Shown one piece after another: positions 54,148 to 61,684 of a stretch of 64,000 bases of DNA (position 1 is its first letter; the number at the start of each line of letters is the position of its first letter). The DNA comes from a virus. The notes beneath the pieces were generated by a model. That model ran no database searches. It was given only the letters and a program-made list of their open reading frames with translations, and had not been told where the DNA came from. The stretch spans positions 1-64,000 of the IMG/VR virus record IMGVR_UViG_3300009441_000008. One strand, 5' to 3'. The translations under genes were made by a program, and so were the position numbers.

Positions 54148-54548
54148 ATCCCCATTTTAAATTTTAAATCTTCTTTTATAAGTTTGTATCCACGTCCATC
54201 TAATTTTTCGGTTACCTTTTCAAATTTCTCACCAAAAGAAAAAGTGAGACGTTCAAACTCACTCTCATAATCAAACTTTTCCCACCCTAAGGCTACAACA
54301 CCATCTACAGAATCTATAATACCGAAGTAATCAGATTTTTGTATAAGGTCGAGGTTAATGTCGGTGTTCTTCAACACTCCAACAGAATCCACATATTCTA
54401 AATCGGGTGAAAGTGATTCGGGGTATGTTGATGCTGGTACATGGTACCATTCCTCTATATCAAATTCTGTTTGACTACTGAAAATGAATTCATATTGTTT
54501 CTGACCTTTATAGTCAGCTCCAATCTCATTGATATAGATTAATCTCAT
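54144..54548 (-). CDS. Conserved phage protein, unknown
   Basis: A 134-residue protein, MRLIYINEIGADYKGQKQYE then EFIFSSQTEFDIEEWYHVPA. This start is one I associate with a conserved gene beside head genes in large phages. The C-terminus is a basic/aromatic strand-helix (GRGYKLIKEDLKFKMGI). The gene is packed between two others with 2- to 4-nt junctions. Confidence 0.55.
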   Translation of the reverse strand: MRLIYINEIGADYKGQKQYEFIFSSQTEFDIEEWYHVPASTYPESLSPDLEYVDSVGVLKNTDINLDLIQKSDYFGIIDSVDGVVALGWEKFDYESEFERLTFSFGEKFEKVTEKLDGRGYKLIKEDLKFKMGI

Positions 54549-54550
54549 AT

Positions 54551-55867
54551 CTACTTAAAGTATTTACTCAAAGTTGCGTCAACATGTTTGTTAATTTCAC
54601 CTTTAAGTTCATCCAAATCAAGCTCAACATCCTCATCTAAATCAGAAACAGTTTCCGCCATTCCAAGATCATTTAATTTATTAATGTCAAATTCTCTTTT
54701 TTCCTCAATATCTTCTTCAGTATCTTCACCACCACTTTGGAATAGACTTAAAATAACATCACCATATTCCATTTTAAAAAGGTCATATAGGTCCTCGTAT
54801 TGATCATGATCCACATATTCATCAAGTAGTTGACTTATGAAGTTGTCACCAAATTCAAACTCATCACCATACTCTTCAGGGTTCATTTCATCAACAACTT
54901 CGGAATATTTACCCGATAATGCTATCGTCTTAACTAAATTCTCTAAATTTGTTGAGTTATTTCCTTCTGACTCTTCTTGTTCGTCAACAATTTCGTCAGT
55001 ATTAACAAAACTTTCAAGTTTACCCATGATTTCGTCAAGTTCAGTGTCTTCATCTGAAGGAATTTCTTCATCACCAAATTCATCATCTGACACACCATCA
55101 ATTGGTTCACCATCTTCGTCAAAATTATCAACAAAGTCTTCGTCATCTTCTGATACAAACTTTTCTGCAATATCTTCTCTATCGTCTTCGTCCAATGCAT
55201 TTAAATCGACAGCAGAAAGAATCATATTAATAACATACTTGATGTCATCACTTTCCATGTTGTCTTTAACATCTCTTAATGCTTGACCTAATTTTCCTGA
55301 GAACTTTTGAACCTCTTCCATGTAATCAGATTTCTTACCTTCTTCATCTTCTAAATCGTCAGTTGGTAAGTCTTCAATTGGTTCGTCACCATCTACTGAG
55401 TCCATTTCAGGTCCTTCAACAGGTGCATCATCAATTGGTGCGTCCATCTCTGGTTCTGCAGCAACTGGTTCAGCGGGAATATCTTCAACAGGTGCTGATG
55501 ATTCACCACCTTTAGATTTTAATACGTATTTTTTTGCTTCATTAAGTGTTTCTTGACCACTTATAAGTTCTAATCGTTTTAATGCTGATGAATAAGACGA
55601 AAACCTATTTTTGTCTTTCATGAACATACCACCGATATAATCAAGGGATGATTCGTTAATACCTTTTTGTACATAGTACGAAGATCCTTCTTTAACAATA
55701 CCATACATACCGTTGGTAGACTCCATAAGGAATTCCACTTTTTTGTGTGATTTGTTTTCGTTAATTGTGGACTTAGGGGTTCTACCATAGTTGGCAATTT
55801 CCATAATCCTTTTTAATTTTTCATCTACAGGTAATTTTTCACTACCCAATGGTCTAAGTTTTGACAT
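54551..55867 (-). CDS. Acidic head/core protein with several protease-type sites
   Basis: A 438-residue protein. Residues 1-115 form a small folded region with INENK, LMEST, INESS and LNEAK, four matches to the (I/L)xE prohead-protease site. The rest is Asp/Glu-rich with Pro/Ala linkers (EDIPAEPVAAEPEMDAP) and a C-terminal helix LKGEINKHVDATLSKYFK. It heads a four-gene operon (55867 to 52211) driven by a late box. Probably a processed core or internal head protein. Confidence 0.6.
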   Translation of the reverse strand: MSKLRPLGSEKLPVDEKLKRIMEIANYGRTPKSTINENKSHKKVEFLMESTNGMYGIVKEGSSYYVQKGINESSLDYIGGMFMKDKNRFSSYSSALKRLELISGQETLNEAKKYVLKSKGGESSAPVEDIPAEPVAAEPEMDAPIDDAPVEGPEMDSVDGDEPIEDLPTDDLEDEEGKKSDYMEEVQKFSGKLGQALRDVKDNMESDDIKYVINMILSAVDLNALDEDDREDIAEKFVSEDDEDFVDNFDEDGEPIDGVSDDEFGDEEIPSDEDTELDEIMGKLESFVNTDEIVDEQEESEGNNSTNLENLVKTIALSGKYSEVVDEMNPEEYGDEFEFGDNFISQLLDEYVDHDQYEDLYDLFKMEYGDVILSLFQSGGEDTEEDIEEKREFDINKLNDLGMAETVSDLDEDVELDLDELKGEINKHVDATLSKYFK

Positions 55868-55901
55868 ATTAGTATATTTGATTTTAACTTATTCTTTTAT
55901 T

Positions 55902-55908
55902 ATAAATA
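55902..55908 (-). promoter_or_regulatory. Late-type TATTTAT box for head operon
   Basis: GTATTTATAATAAAAG on the minus strand, 34 nt before the ATG at 55867. Near-identical to the sheath and tube promoters. Confidence 0.55.
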
Positions 55909-55937
55909 CAACAATAACAGGAAAAATATTTAGTTTT

Positions 55938-56705
55938 CTATTGTTCTATGGATAATTTCTTATCGGTGAGTTTAGTTTGGATCCCCAACAACTCCCCTAT
56001 ATAACCATTTCTCCTTAAAAGTTTGAAGGCTAAATTCTCATATGAGTATTCACCACCTTTGTCCAAACCACACTGTCTAAATGATTTTAATTTCTTTTTA
56101 ACCTTAGATATGTCTTCAGAAACGTCATCTCCTTTCTCAAAAGATGATTTAATACCATCGATTAAATCCTCAAATACCTCCGACTTTTTAATAATCAATT
56201 CTTTATCAATTGATTGGATTGTACGTTCAGGGGTAACCACCCATTCATCATTTAAGACAGAATAGATACCCGACGCTAAATGTTTTTCATTAACATCCTG
56301 TACATATATCTCACAGTCGAACCCTTTTATTAATATCTCATGTTGTTTATTCCACAAACTTCTCTTACTATCAAAGAATTTCTTTAATAAGTCGAGGTTG
56401 TACTCTGTTTCGTTATAATCAATTAGAATGTGTAAATCAACGTCTGAGAACTTGGACCAATTGTAGTTAGCCAATGAACCTGTTAATATAATGTCATGTA
56501 CAAAGAAGTCAATGTCAATAAAATTCATGAATTCTTCAGTAACGACCATTAATCTTTTTTTGATTTCATCAAGCATAAAAAATTCACCATCCTTTTCTCC
56601 GAATATGTCGGTGGACAGTGCATCTCTAATTTCAAATGATTTAACAATATCTTGATTGTTGCCAATCTCTTCGATTAACTCATCAACTAATTGAATGTTT
56701 TTCAT
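55938..56705 (-). CDS. Nucleotidyltransferase-fold protein
   Basis: A 255-residue protein. FFVHDIILTGSLANYNWSKF then SDVDLHILIDYNE is the GS-x(n)-S-D-x-D motif of the Pol-beta/MNT nucleotidyltransferase fold. A third Asp is probably in FDCEIYVQDV. Such enzymes transfer nucleotides to small molecules, RNA or proteins (antibiotic adenylylation, toxin silencing, tRNA ends); the substrate here is unknown. Its ATG overlaps the stop of the KTSC gene by 1 nt. Confidence 0.75.
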   Translation of the reverse strand: MKNIQLVDELIEEIGNNQDIVKSFEIRDALSTDIFGEKDGEFFMLDEIKKRLMVVTEEFMNFIDIDFFVHDIILTGSLANYNWSKFSDVDLHILIDYNETEYNLDLLKKFFDSKRSLWNKQHEILIKGFDCEIYVQDVNEKHLASGIYSVLNDEWVVTPERTIQSIDKELIIKKSEVFEDLIDGIKSSFEKGDDVSEDISKVKKKLKSFRQCGLDKGGEYSYENLAFKLLRRNGYIGELLGIQTKLTDKKLSIEQ

Positions 56706-56947
56706 TATAATTTCTTAAACTCATAAGTCTTTGCAATACTAAGATTGAAAAACCTACCCTGTGATTCTGCGAGTCTTAATTTAGTAAACGCTTCCCACGG
56801 GACTTTATAATACTCATAACTTCCACCACTTTTAAACGTGACGACTAATGTTCCACCTTCCGTATTGTAAGATGCAGACTTTAAATTAGATGAATCGATT
56901 TCAATTAAAATCTCTTTACCGTTGATTTTCTCTGATAGTATTGCCAT
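56705..56947 (-). CDS. KTSC-domain protein
   Basis: An 80-residue protein. DSSNLKSASYNTEGGTLVVT, FKSGGSYEYYKVPWEAFTKL and AESQGRFFNLSIAKTYEFKK match the KTSC domain, where the lysine of K-x-Y/F is thought functional. KTSC domains occur near lysyl-tRNA synthetases and in many phage genomes; role unknown. First gene of a two-gene unit with the nucleotidyltransferase. Confidence 0.8.
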   Translation of the reverse strand: MAILSEKINGKEILIEIDSSNLKSASYNTEGGTLVVTFKSGGSYEYYKVPWEAFTKLRLAESQGRFFNLSIAKTYEFKKL

Positions 56948-57013
56948 AATTTTTGTATTTTAATTTAATATAACAATTTATCACGATTTAATCAAGTCAG
57001 TCTGATGTATATT

Positions 57014-57020
57014 ATAAATA
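57014..57020 (-). promoter_or_regulatory. Late-type TATTTAT box for KTSC-nucleotidyltransferase unit
   Basis: GATATTTATAATATAC on the minus strand, about 66 nt before the KTSC ATG and just past the Hsp20 terminator. Confidence 0.45.
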
Positions 57021-57036
57021 TCTAAGAAATGATAAA

Positions 57037-57050
57037 CCCCCTTACGGGGG
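57037..57050 (-). terminator. Terminator after Hsp20 gene
   Basis: Stem CCCCC-TTAC-GGGGG, extended by flanking GAT/ATC bases, 6 nt beyond the Hsp20 stop. On the minus strand it is followed by UUUAUC. Confidence 0.65.
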
Positions 57051-57055
57051 CTATC

Positions 57056-57427
57056 TTAATTAACTGAAATTGTTCTTTGTGACTTTTTCTTCTTGGTTTT
57101 TGGTAGTAACACCCGTAAAACACCATCTTCAACCTTAGCGGTTATCTTCTTATCGTCTACATTTTCAGGTAAATCAAATACCCTACCAAATGAATTAACA
57201 TACTTTGAGGTCTCTTCCGTCTTTTCGTGTGAAATTTTTAATTGGTTTTCCTCCACAACTATTGATATGTCTGATTTACTCAAACCAGGTACAATAAATT
57301 CAACTAAATGTTGATTATCATCATAAGATTGATTCCACATAACTTGACCGTGTGTTTCACTTTCCTCTGCAATATCAAAGAAATTGTCCACCATTTTAAA
57401 GAATGGGTCATTTTTAAATACTAACAT
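57056..57427 (-). CDS. Hsp20-type small heat-shock protein
   Basis: A 123-residue alpha-crystallin-domain chaperone. QHLVEFIVPGLSKSDISIVV, then NQLKISHEKTEE and the conserved A-x-x-x-x-G-V-L motif AKVEDGVLRVLLPKTKKKKS followed by RTISVN. The last part gives the I-x-I/V tail that holds oligomers. It binds unfolding proteins without ATP. It is divergent from the Clp-type unfoldase, with a 38-nt dyad between them. Small Hsps also occur in T4-like cyanophages. Confidence 0.9.
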   Translation of the reverse strand: MLVFKNDPFFKMVDNFFDIAEESETHGQVMWNQSYDDNQHLVEFIVPGLSKSDISIVVEENQLKISHEKTEETSKYVNSFGRVFDLPENVDDKKITAKVEDGVLRVLLPKTKKKKSQRTISVN

Positions 57428-57481
57428 AATTTAACGTTTTTTTTATTTATTATTAATTCTCCTATTACAATATGAGTACCA

Positions 57482-57519
57482 TTTTATGATATATGACATT
57501 TTGTCGGTATATCATAAAA
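57482..57519. promoter_or_regulatory. 38-nt dyad between Hsp20 and Clp genes
   Basis: Perfect 12-bp arms TTTTATGATATA and TATATCATAAAA, with inner GACA/TGTC also pairing. It lies between two divergent chaperone genes, about 55 nt from the Hsp20 ATG and 32 nt upstream of the Clp promoter. It is AT-rich and lacks a terminator's GC stem, so a regulator binding site is more likely. Confidence 0.5.
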
Positions 57520-57550
57520 AATCATGACTAAATGTCTTTTTAAAATAGAT

Positions 57551-57581
57551 TTGACTTTTTGTATGATTTTCGTTATGTTTA
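57551..57581 (+). promoter_or_regulatory. Early-type promoter TTG-N20-TATGTTTA for Clp ATPase
   Basis: TTG at 57551-57553 (in TTTGACTTTTT), exactly 20 nt, TATGTTTA at 57574-57581, 18 nt before the ATG. Confidence 0.6.
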
Positions 57582-57599
57582 TACAAAACCTTATAATAT

Positions 57600-59615
57600 A
57601 TGTCTGTAGAATTTTTTGAAGAGGGAGCACCTCAACAACAACGTAAAGGAAAGAAGGGGAGTTCAACTCCTATTTTAGATAATTTTTCAAGAGATTTAAT
57701 TAAACTTGCTGAACAAGGTTTAATCGATCCAATAATCGGTCGTGATAAAGAAGTTAAACGTATTGCTCAAATTCTCTCAAGGAAAAAGAAGAATAATACC
57801 ATTATTGTTGGAGATGCGGGGGTTGGGAAATCAGCGTTAGTAGAAAAACTTGCACTTATGATTAATGATGGGACATGTCCCACTAATCTAATAGATAAAC
57901 GTATAATGTCCCTTGATTTAACATCATTAGTTGCGGGAACTAAGTACCGAGGTCAGTTTGAGGAAAGAATTAAGGCAATATTAAATGAATTACAAGACGC
58001 ACCAAATGTAATTGTATTCATAGATGAAATTCATACAATGGTCGGTGCGGGAAATGCATCAGGATCAATGGACGCCGCAAATATTCTTAAACCAGCATTA
58101 GCGAGGGGTGAAATACAATGTATCGGAGCAACTACATTTGATGAATACAAGAAGAATATTGAAAAAGATAGTGCATTGGTTAGACGATTTCAAAAGATCA
58201 TCCTAACTGAACCAACTACAGATGAAACAATAGATATTCTAAAAAACCTAAAAGATTCTTATGAGGATTATCACATGGTCGAATACCAAGATAATGTCAT
58301 TGAAACAATCGTTAGTTTATCTAAAAGATACATTACAGATAAACAGTTCCCTGATAAGGCAATAGATATTCTTGATGAATTAGGTTCTGAAAAGAAAATT
58401 AATGTGAAAATTCCCGCTATTATCGAAAAACTGAGAAACCAATCAGATCTAATTAAGTTGGATAAACAAGAAATGGTTAGGAATCAAGATTATGAGAAAG
58501 CGGCGGAACTAAGAGATAATGAGAAAAAGGTCATTAAGAAATTAGAGTCCGAAAAGAAAAAGTGGAGTGTTGAACAAAAGTTAAATAAGAAACCTGTTAT
58601 TATTGATGATGTATATAATATCATAACCGAGATGACGGGTGTCCCAATCACTAAACTTGACACAAAAGAGACTAAGAACCTTCTATCATTAGAAAAGACA
58701 ATATCTAAGAATGTTATAGGTCAGGATAATGCGGTTGAGATTATCTCCAAATCAATTAGACGGAACCGTGTCGGTGTTAGAGGTTCTAACAAACCAATTG
58801 GGTCATTTATGTTTTTAGGATCAACAGGTGTTGGTAAAACACACTTAGCAAAAACATTAGCTAAAACCTTATTTGGTGATCCTGATAAAATTGTTAGGGT
58901 GGATATGAGTGAGTTTATGGAGAAACACAACGTTTCTAAACTTATTGGGTCTCCTCCTGGTTATGTTGGATTTGATGAAGGTGGACAACTTACTGAGAAG
59001 ATTAAGAACAACCCATTTTCTGTTGTCTTATTTGATGAGATAGAAAAAGGTCATAAGGATGTCTTCAACCTATTACTACAGATATTAGATGAAGGTCACC
59101 TAACAGATTCGTTTGGTAGAAAAATTAATTTCACGAACACATTAATAATCATGACATCTAATATAGGTGCTAAGAAAGTTTCTGAATTTGGTGGTGGAAT
59201 TGGATTTAGTGATGATAGTAATAACGAAAAGATTAAAGATTCAATTATTAGAAAGTCTTTAAAGAATCAATTTTCACCTGAATTCCTAAATAGAATTGAC
59301 GATGTAATTGTTTTTGACAAATTAGATAATAAATCACTAAAGAAAATCGTTCAAATTGAATTAGACCATTTAGGTAAAAGACTTTTGGAGAGTAACTACG
59401 AAATTACATTTCATAAATCAGTCGTTGATGAAATCATAAACCGTAATTCTGAGGAAGAGTATGGTGCAAGACCCATAAAACGAATTATTCAGAACCTATG
59501 TGAGGATTTTATTAGTGATAAAATTTTAACGGGTGATATCACGAAAGAGATGGGTATTATATTAAAAATAAAAGAGGGTAATTTAGAAATTCTAAAAAAT
59601 ACCCCCCTTATTTAG
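57600..59615 (+). CDS. ClpC-type AAA+ unfoldase lacking N domain, with IGF loop
   Basis: A 671-residue two-ring Hsp100 ATPase. D1 has Walker A GDAGVGKSAL (71-80) and Walker B VFIDEIHTMVGAG. A short middle region with EKAAELRDNEKK is of ClpC/UVR type, not the long ClpB coiled coil. D2 has GSTGVGKTHL, RVDMSEFMEKHNVSKLIGSP, LFDEIEKGHKDVFNLLLQIL and sensor FSPEFLNRIDDVI. Ile534-Gly-Phe536 occupies the loop where ClpA, ClpC and ClpX carry (I/L/V)GF/L for docking ClpP. The usual N-terminal Clp_N repeats (about 150 residues) are missing, so adaptor and substrate choice must differ. It probably feeds selected proteins to host ClpP. Confidence 0.9.
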   Translation: MSVEFFEEGAPQQQRKGKKGSSTPILDNFSRDLIKLAEQGLIDPIIGRDKEVKRIAQILSRKKKNNTIIVGDAGVGKSALVEKLALMINDGTCPTNLIDKRIMSLDLTSLVAGTKYRGQFEERIKAILNELQDAPNVIVFIDEIHTMVGAGNASGSMDAANILKPALARGEIQCIGATTFDEYKKNIEKDSALVRRFQKIILTEPTTDETIDILKNLKDSYEDYHMVEYQDNVIETIVSLSKRYITDKQFPDKAIDILDELGSEKKINVKIPAIIEKLRNQSDLIKLDKQEMVRNQDYEKAAELRDNEKKVIKKLESEKKKWSVEQKLNKKPVIIDDVYNIITEMTGVPITKLDTKETKNLLSLEKTISKNVIGQDNAVEIISKSIRRNRVGVRGSNKPIGSFMFLGSTGVGKTHLAKTLAKTLFGDPDKIVRVDMSEFMEKHNVSKLIGSPPGYVGFDEGGQLTEKIKNNPFSVVLFDEIEKGHKDVFNLLLQILDEGHLTDSFGRKINFTNTLIIMTSNIGAKKVSEFGGGIGFSDDSNNEKIKDSIIRKSLKNQFSPEFLNRIDDVIVFDKLDNKSLKKIVQIELDHLGKRLLESNYEITFHKSVVDEIINRNSEEEYGARPIKRIIQNLCEDFISDKILTGDITKEMGIILKIKEGNLEILKNTPLI

Positions 59616-59623
59616 TTAAAAAC

Positions 59624-59654
59624 TTGACTTTTTCGGTTTTTATATATATTTATA
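59624..59654 (+). promoter_or_regulatory. Early-type promoter TTG-N20-TATTTATA for small RNA
   Basis: TTG at 59624-59626 (in CTTGACTTTTT), exactly 20 nt, TATTTATA at 59647-59654. No coding sequence follows on the plus strand, only a structured segment and terminator. Confidence 0.55.
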
Positions 59655-59660
59655 CATTCA

Positions 59661-59768
59661 AGGTTATCTTTGCCGATACACCTTTTCGTTTTTCACGTTA
59701 ATATCGGTGGTGTTGAAACCACTGTAGACCAAAAACCCCAGCAACCTTGTTGGGGTTTTATTTTTTTA
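59661..59768 (+). ncRNA. Candidate small RNA (three hairpins and terminator)
   Basis: About 105 nt between promoter and terminator with no ORF. Predicted stems: GCCGATA (59672-59678) with TATCGGT (59702-59708), then GTGGT-N6-ACCAC (59707-59722), then the terminator stem ACCCCA...TGGGGT. The first two overlap by two bases and could be alternatives. The segment lies between the Clp gene and the convergent endolysin gene. Confidence 0.45.
59736..59768. terminator. Bidirectional terminator
   Basis: Stem CCCCA-g-CAA/TTG-t-TGGGG at 59736-59755, with five A before and a long T run after. Serves the plus-strand small RNA and Clp transcript, and the minus-strand lysis genes whose last stop codon is at 59766. 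Confidence 0.85.
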
Positions 59769-60647
59769 TAGACTTAATAACATATCAATAAGTTCCTGTT
59801 GTGGAAACATATCGGATTTATCTTTACGTGTATTGGTGTGTGTCCACAATCCTTTGACTCTACCATAATAAGCATCATCTTGAAATTCAAATGCCGACAC
59901 ACCTATCTTACGAATAAGATCAGGTAAACCTTTACGTACGTCAATACCGTCTCTTTCTGATACCCAAAGAATCCATTTATGTAGTGACTCAATTTGTTTG
60001 TCAGAATATCTGTGCCAATCCTTATAACCTCTAAATGGTTGTGATAATGTAACTATTTGATCATCAGCAACTCTTGTTCCTGCGTATGTTTTACCATTCT
60101 TTACGTATCCAAAGTTACATGTTTCGATAGCAACTGAATGTTCGTGCATGTACTGTGATCCATTTTTACCTAAGTGCCAACCATATGACCCCTCAGGAAA
60201 TGATTGTACAACTTCACCATCGTATTTGTTGTCATTCCCTTTAACGGATTGTCCACCTAATACGAATTCAGTAGCCACCGCACCTCTATTGTCTCGACCC
60301 CAAGAATCAATACAGTTATATGGGTTATTCCAACCCGCAGTGTGATGTATGAATACATACTCCTTATTTGTTGGTCCCGTTTTATATTGACCCACAGGTA
60401 AATGATGTCTATTAATTATTAATCCGTTTTCTGTTGTGAATACCTTCTCCGAATTGTCAGTAGTAGCCAAACCCATAGCATCCCAAGTGGCAGGACCGAC
60501 AATACCGTCAGAGTCCAAACCATTATCAGACTGCCATTTTTTAACAGATCCCTCAGTTCCTTTACCAAAGACCCCATCTGCATGTATACCCAAGTATTCT
60601 TGTAGGTCTTTAACTTCATTCCCTCGTGTTCCATTTTTTAATAACAT
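59766..60647 (-). CDS. Endolysin: PG-binding domain plus N-acetylmuramoyl-L-alanine amidase
   Basis: A 293-residue protein. Residues 1-60 are a PG_binding_1 domain (GTRGNEVKDLQEYLGIHADG, DGIVGPATWDAMG). Residues 95-280 form an Amidase_2 domain with zinc His101 or His102 (FIHHTAGWNN), a second His in LWTHTNTRKD and a third ligand probably Asp in KSDMFPQQ. It cuts the amide bond between MurNAc and the stem peptide. No signal peptide, so it needs the holin, whose gene lies 25 nt upstream on the same strand. Confidence 0.9.
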   Translation of the reverse strand: MLLKNGTRGNEVKDLQEYLGIHADGVFGKGTEGSVKKWQSDNGLDSDGIVGPATWDAMGLATTDNSEKVFTTENGLIINRHHLPVGQYKTGPTNKEYVFIHHTAGWNNPYNCIDSWGRDNRGAVATEFVLGGQSVKGNDNKYDGEVVQSFPEGSYGWHLGKNGSQYMHEHSVAIETCNFGYVKNGKTYAGTRVADDQIVTLSQPFRGYKDWHRYSDKQIESLHKWILWVSERDGIDVRKGLPDLIRKIGVSAFEFQDDAYYGRVKGLWTHTNTRKDKSDMFPQQELIDMLLSL

Positions 60648-60672
60648 GTTCTTTAATTATTATACCTTAAAT

Positions 60673-60918
60673 TTATTGTTCTCCTTGTTCTCCACCTTTT
60701 TTCCCAAAGATTTTACCTACCTCAGCAATACCGAAAGATCCAAGAGTAATAACAACGAACGAATTATAAATAAATTCGTTTATAACAAGGTCCTTACCAA
60801 AGTACCCCGTTAATAAATCTGCAACTGCAAATATTACCATAATTGCAAATGATGCGAAACCAACCACCGACTTCTCGTTGATATTATTCTCATCTTTAAA
60901 AATGTCTTTGAATGCCAT
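60673..60918 (-). CDS. Holin-like two-helix membrane protein
   Basis: An 81-residue protein. Transmembrane helices are VVGFASFAIMVIFAVADLLT (about 19-38) and FIYNSFVVITLGSFGIAEVG (about 49-68), followed by a charged Gly/Glu/Lys tail. A short size, two helices, a charged C-terminus and direct proximity to the endolysin fit a class II holin that opens the inner membrane. First gene of the lysis pair, preceded by a TATTTAT box. Confidence 0.7.
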   Translation of the reverse strand: MAFKDIFKDENNINEKSVVGFASFAIMVIFAVADLLTGYFGKDLVINEFIYNSFVVITLGSFGIAEVGKIFGKKGGEQGEQ

Positions 60919-60956
60919 AACTTTTAAATTTTAATTAATTTTATTTTTACTTACTA

Positions 60957-60963
60957 ATAAATA
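60957..60963 (-). promoter_or_regulatory. Late-type TATTTAT box for lysis pair
   Basis: CGATATTTATTAGTAAG on the minus strand, 38 nt before the holin ATG. Confidence 0.5.
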
Positions 60964-60989
60964 TCGTAAGATTTTGAAATATCATAGGA

Positions 60990-61020
60990 TTGACTATATC
61001 AATTTTTTTGTTTATACTTA
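60990..61020 (+). promoter_or_regulatory. Early-type promoter TTG-N20-TATACTTA
   Basis: TTG at 60990-60992, exactly 20 nt, TATACTTA at 61013-61020, about 45 nt before the ATG at 61066. A second TTTGACA lies further down the leader. Confidence 0.5.
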
Positions 61021-61065
61021 CTATACTATCGTTCTTTGACATAAATTAAATTAAAACTATAAATT

Positions 61066-61389
61066 ATGGAAAATTTAGAATTCATTTTGGGTATGTTTAC
61101 ATCAATTGGTGTGCTCGGTTTAGGGTATGTTATAGTAGGTATATTTAAGGTAAAACAACGTTCCAATAACTTCGAGGAAGTTATAAATGGAACACAATTA
61201 AATTTAGAAAGTGACCGTGCAGAATTCCATCTTAGGATGGACGGTATAACAAGAGACTTACATAAAGAAGTCGAAGATATCTATCGTCATATTGACAGTA
61301 GGTTTGATAAGTTCGAGAATAGGTTAACTAAGATCGATAAGGATGGGTGTGAACCCGTAAAAACATCTAAACAACTATTGACTGATTAG
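61066..61389 (+). CDS. Membrane-anchored coiled-coil protein
   Basis: A 107-residue protein. One N-terminal transmembrane helix (FILGMFTSIGVLGLGYVIVG, residues 6-25) is followed by a basic KVKQR turn and a long charged coiled coil (FHLRMDGITRDLHKEVEDIY) to the end. The positive residues after the helix suggest the coil faces the cytoplasm. It is divergent from the lysis pair but has an early-type promoter. A lysis-control, exclusion or spanin-like role is possible; none is shown by a motif. Confidence 0.55.
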   Translation: MENLEFILGMFTSIGVLGLGYVIVGIFKVKQRSNNFEEVINGTQLNLESDRAEFHLRMDGITRDLHKEVEDIYRHIDSRFDKFENRLTKIDKDGCEPVKTSKQLLTD

Positions 61390-61417
61390 TCATAAATAAA
61401 GTTAAAGACGATAGTAG

Positions 61418-61445
61418 ACCTCACAGAAATGTGGGGTTTTTTTGT
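61418..61445 (+). terminator. Terminator after membrane protein gene
   Basis: Stem ACCTCAC-N6-GTGGGGT (one G-U pair) followed by a T run, upstream of the tRNA promoter. Confidence 0.8.
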
Positions 61446-61460
61446 TTTATATGGGGAGGG

Positions 61461-61491
61461 TTGATTCAATAGATTTTTGTTCTTATATTAT
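61461..61491 (+). promoter_or_regulatory. Early-type promoter TTG-N20-TATATTAT for tRNA/RNA cluster
   Basis: TTG at 61461-61463, exactly 20 nt, TATATTAT at 61484-61491. The expected start site falls at or next to the first base of tRNA-Leu (61498), implying little or no 5' leader. Confidence 0.55.
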
Positions 61492-61497
61492 AATTAT

Positions 61498-61583
61498 GCC
61501 GTTGTGGTGGAATTGGTAGACACGAGGGACTTAAAATCCCTTGAACAGTAATGTTCGTGGCGGTTCGATCCCGCCCAACGGTA
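61498..61583 (+). tRNA. tRNA-Leu (UAA)
   Basis: An 86-nt class II tRNA. Acceptor stem GCCGTTG/CAACGGT, anticodon loop CTTAAAA giving anticodon UAA, long variable arm, and T arm GGCGGTTCGATCCCGCC. Discriminator A; CCA not encoded. It reads UUA, a leucine codon frequent in this AT-rich genome. Confidence 0.95.
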
Positions 61584-61587
61584 CTAA

Positions 61588-61682
61588 TGAGAGAGGTAGT
61601 GAAGCTACAATGATATAGAAAAAGGTAAGGGTTAACCTCTATATCGTAGTAACCCCGAAAGACCCGAAACCTCTCTTTTTTA
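61588..61682 (+). ncRNA. Structured RNA between the two tRNAs
   Basis: A 90-nt segment with several supporting pairings: outer stem AGAGAGGT (61590-61597)/ACCTCTCT (61669-61676); hairpin GTAG/CTAC (61596-61599, 61605-61608); 8-bp stem GATATAGA/TCTATATC (61612-61619, 61638-61645); and a 6-bp pseudoknot GGGTTA (61629-61634)/TAACCC (61650-61655). A T run follows the outer stem. It is not a tRNA: there is no T arm or anticodon arm. T4 also encodes stable RNAs C and D of unknown function inside its tRNA cluster. Confidence 0.65.
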
Positions 61683-61684
61683 AT

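Noticed and set aside
61588-61682. Hammerhead ribozyme or third tRNA between the tRNAs
   Set aside because: The CUGAUGA core of hammerheads is missing, and there is no T arm or anticodon arm; only a generic structured RNA is supported.
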